Shown here piece by piece: positions 5,251 to 6,317 of a DNA stretch of 6,317 bases. The stretch is taken from NCBI GenBank assembly GCA_002436025.1, contig DIXM01000015.1:1-6317 (forward strand), given 5' to 3'. Origin of the DNA: a candidate division Hyd24-12 bacterium UBA6080 (GTDB lineage Bacteria > Fermentibacterota > Fermentibacteria > Fermentibacterales > JCC-6). The first letter of the stretch is position 1. Each line of letters begins with the position of its first letter. The notes under the pieces are model-generated. The model did not search any database and was not told where the DNA came from. It saw only the letters and a program-made list of their open reading frames with translations. Made by a program: the position numbers and the translations under genes.

Positions 5251-5933
5251 CTATCCTTCTTCAGTGCCTCTACCAGTTTTGCGGCAGCGATGGGAAGAAT
5301 GCCCATCCTGGTTCCAGGCTCGGCGACCGCCATCATGACCCTTTTGTCAGTTATTGCTTCGCATATCATGGAAAACTTCTCGTCATCCACGATGAGCCGT
5401 CGGGGAATACTGCCGGGATAGCTGGCAAGCATTGCGGAAACCGACTTCTGCAACTCCGTGATGGTCTCGCTTGTCTCACCGGGAAGGCTTGAACTGCAGG
5501 CAACTTCCCCGCCTGCATCTATCAACGAGGCGTAAACGAAGCTTTCCGACTCCGAAACGAGCTTCTCGAGTTTCTGGGAGCGGGGGATCTGCCCTTGGGG
5601 TGGTGCCTGCTCCTCACTGAGCTTTTTTCTTTCGTCCCGCTCCTTGAGAGCCCACATTATGCACCTGTGGAGGTCTTTTTCGATCGTTACCTCCGGCGGC
5701 TCAACTCCGGTGTCGAAGGTGAACTCGCCATCGGTCCAGTCGACGACCTCGACGAGTACCTCCTCCCCCGTGACATGTCCAAGAACCGCATGGACAAGCC
5801 TGCCGGTGTCGTAGTAGAAGCTGGCCTTTCTGCCTTCGGAATTGACAGTGATGAGTCCGCTGCGCTTCCCGGTGTTGGGAAACTGCAGAAGCGAGACTAT
5901 GGAGACGTCCCTAAGGGTTCCGGTGAGTGCCAT
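5247..5933 (-). CDS. DUF4388 (PATAN) protein with C-terminal roadblock-like domain
   Basis: Encodes 228 residues. Residues 1-80 ('MALTGTLRDVSIVSLLQF', then 'SGLITV', 'ASFYYDTGRLVHA', 'DWTDGEFTFD') have the typical DUF4388/PATAN pattern: an opening GTL-D-S-LLQ helix, a G-I-V strand, a Y-D-G-R-hydrophobic turn and a closing W-x-x-G-x-F strand. A charged linker (about 97-120) leads to residues 121-225, which look like a roadblock/LC7 fold ('LEKLVSESESFVYASLIDAGGEVACSS' ... 'RVMMAVAEPG'). DUF4388 occurs in bacterial signalling proteins, often beside response regulators or small-GTPase modules, and is thought to mediate protein contacts. I chose the ATG at 5933 because the domain starts right there; the in-frame TTG at 5951 has no convincing ribosome site. 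The start overlaps the MglB-like gene and the TGA stop overlaps the next start. Its direct biochemical role is unknown. Confidence 0.82.
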   Translation of the reverse strand: MALTGTLRDVSIVSLLQFPNTGKRSGLITVNSEGRKASFYYDTGRLVHAVLGHVTGEEVLVEVVDWTDGEFTFDTGVEPPEVTIEKDLHRCIMWALKERDERKKLSEEQAPPQGQIPRSQKLEKLVSESESFVYASLIDAGGEVACSSSLPGETSETITELQKSVSAMLASYPGSIPRRLIVDDEKFSMICEAITDKRVMMAVAEPGTRMGILPIAAAKLVEALKKDS

Positions 5934-6317
5934 TTTGGTCCGATCCGCCAACGCTGAATATCTGATCGACGAGGTTCATGGCGTACTCCCTGAATGCGGG
6001 CATGGACAGGCTCTCCCGGGCCGACACCGCAGATTCGTCGGGCTTCTTGTTGAGAATGGCGTGGATCTCGGTCGCGGAACGCCGGGTTGCCATCCTGACC
6101 AGACCTATCCTGCTGTTGTCCTCGAACACCACAACAAGCATCGTGCGTTCGCCTATCAGCGATATGTGGATGTTCCGCTTCTCCCCCTGCTGGAGAAGGA
6201 TCGAAAAGTGCTCCTCCCCGACTATGTTCGCCACTTCCCGCGTGGCCGCGAACATTCCCGCGACCAGGGCCGCCAGCGCCGTGGAGTTGAGCCTCTCGGT
6301 AAGACCCGCCTTGCTCA
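5911..6317 (-). CDS. MglB-like roadblock/LC7 domain protein (5' end outside window)
   Basis: The reading frame is open to the window edge (first complete codon at 6315) and stops with TAG at 5911, leaving 134 visible residues. The segment from 'STALAALVAGMFAAT' through 'VGEEHFSILLQQGEKRNI' to 'RTMLVVVFEDNSRIGLVR' matches, in order, the second half of the Myxococcus MglB roadblock fold (TTSLASLTAGNVAA, IGENEF, VVLVVIFDNRTSLGLVR). The missing N-terminus is probably about 30 to 40 residues. A tail of about 45 residues follows the domain. MglB proteins are cytoplasmic dimers acting as GTPase-activating partners of the Ras-like GTPase MglA; that role here is inferred from the family. It is the first visible gene of the block and overlaps the next by 23 bp, suggesting co-translation. 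An internal ATG at 6255 is too late to be the start, because roadblock sequence is already present upstream of it. Confidence 0.85.
   Translation of the reverse strand, partial: SKAGLTERLNSTALAALVAGMFAATREVANIVGEEHFSILLQQGEKRNIHISLIGERTMLVVVFEDNSRIGLVRMATRRSATEIHAILNKKPDESAVSARESLSMPAFREYAMNLVDQIFSVGGSDQNGTHRNP

Noticed and set aside
5934..5951. TTG start for the DUF4388 protein
   Set aside because: No ribosome site precedes it, and the domain begins exactly at the ATG at 5933.

Overview
The window is a bacterial locus with every supportable gene on the minus strand, so transcription runs from high to low coordinates. Base composition is moderately GC-rich. GTG and TTG start codons, Shine-Dalgarno sequences and 4-bp stop/start overlaps all point to tightly packed bacterial operons. 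MglB-like roadblock proteins, a DUF4388 (PATAN) protein and a DnaA-like ATPase suggest a signalling-rich Gram-negative lineage, such as a deltaproteobacterial-type organism or a candidate phylum. The exact lineage cannot be read from the sequence.

Upstream block (6317 down to 3931). A roadblock/LC7 protein resembling MglB, cut by the window edge, is followed by a DUF4388 protein with a roadblock-like C-terminal half. Next comes a DnaA-like AAA+ ATPase without the DnaA DNA-binding domain. The genes overlap by 23 bp and 4 bp and look co-transcribed. About 240 bp of non-coding DNA with two strong inverted repeats follows.

Middle block (3690 down to 345). A cysteine-rich protein of unknown family is followed by two adjacent V4R-domain proteins. 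Both V4R proteins keep a Cys/Glu/Cys/Cys set with the spacing of the zinc site in MopR/DmpR-type aromatic sensors. A short spacer with a 10-bp GNRA-capped hairpin leads to a SufS-like cysteine desulfurase, whose stop overlaps the start of a 112-residue unknown protein (ATGA).

Left edge (344 to 1). A gap of about 220 bp carries a weak promoter candidate, a possible 11-codon mini-ORF and the start of a second roadblock/LC7 protein that runs off the window.

Taken together (inference), the locus combines a possible small-GTPase regulatory module, two candidate small-molecule or metal-binding V4R proteins, and a sulfur-mobilising enzyme. No MglA-type GTPase lies inside the window; if present it would be just outside. 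The most unusual elements are the domain-IV-less DnaA relative in a roadblock operon, and the V4R pair linked to a cysteine desulfurase and its coupled partner.
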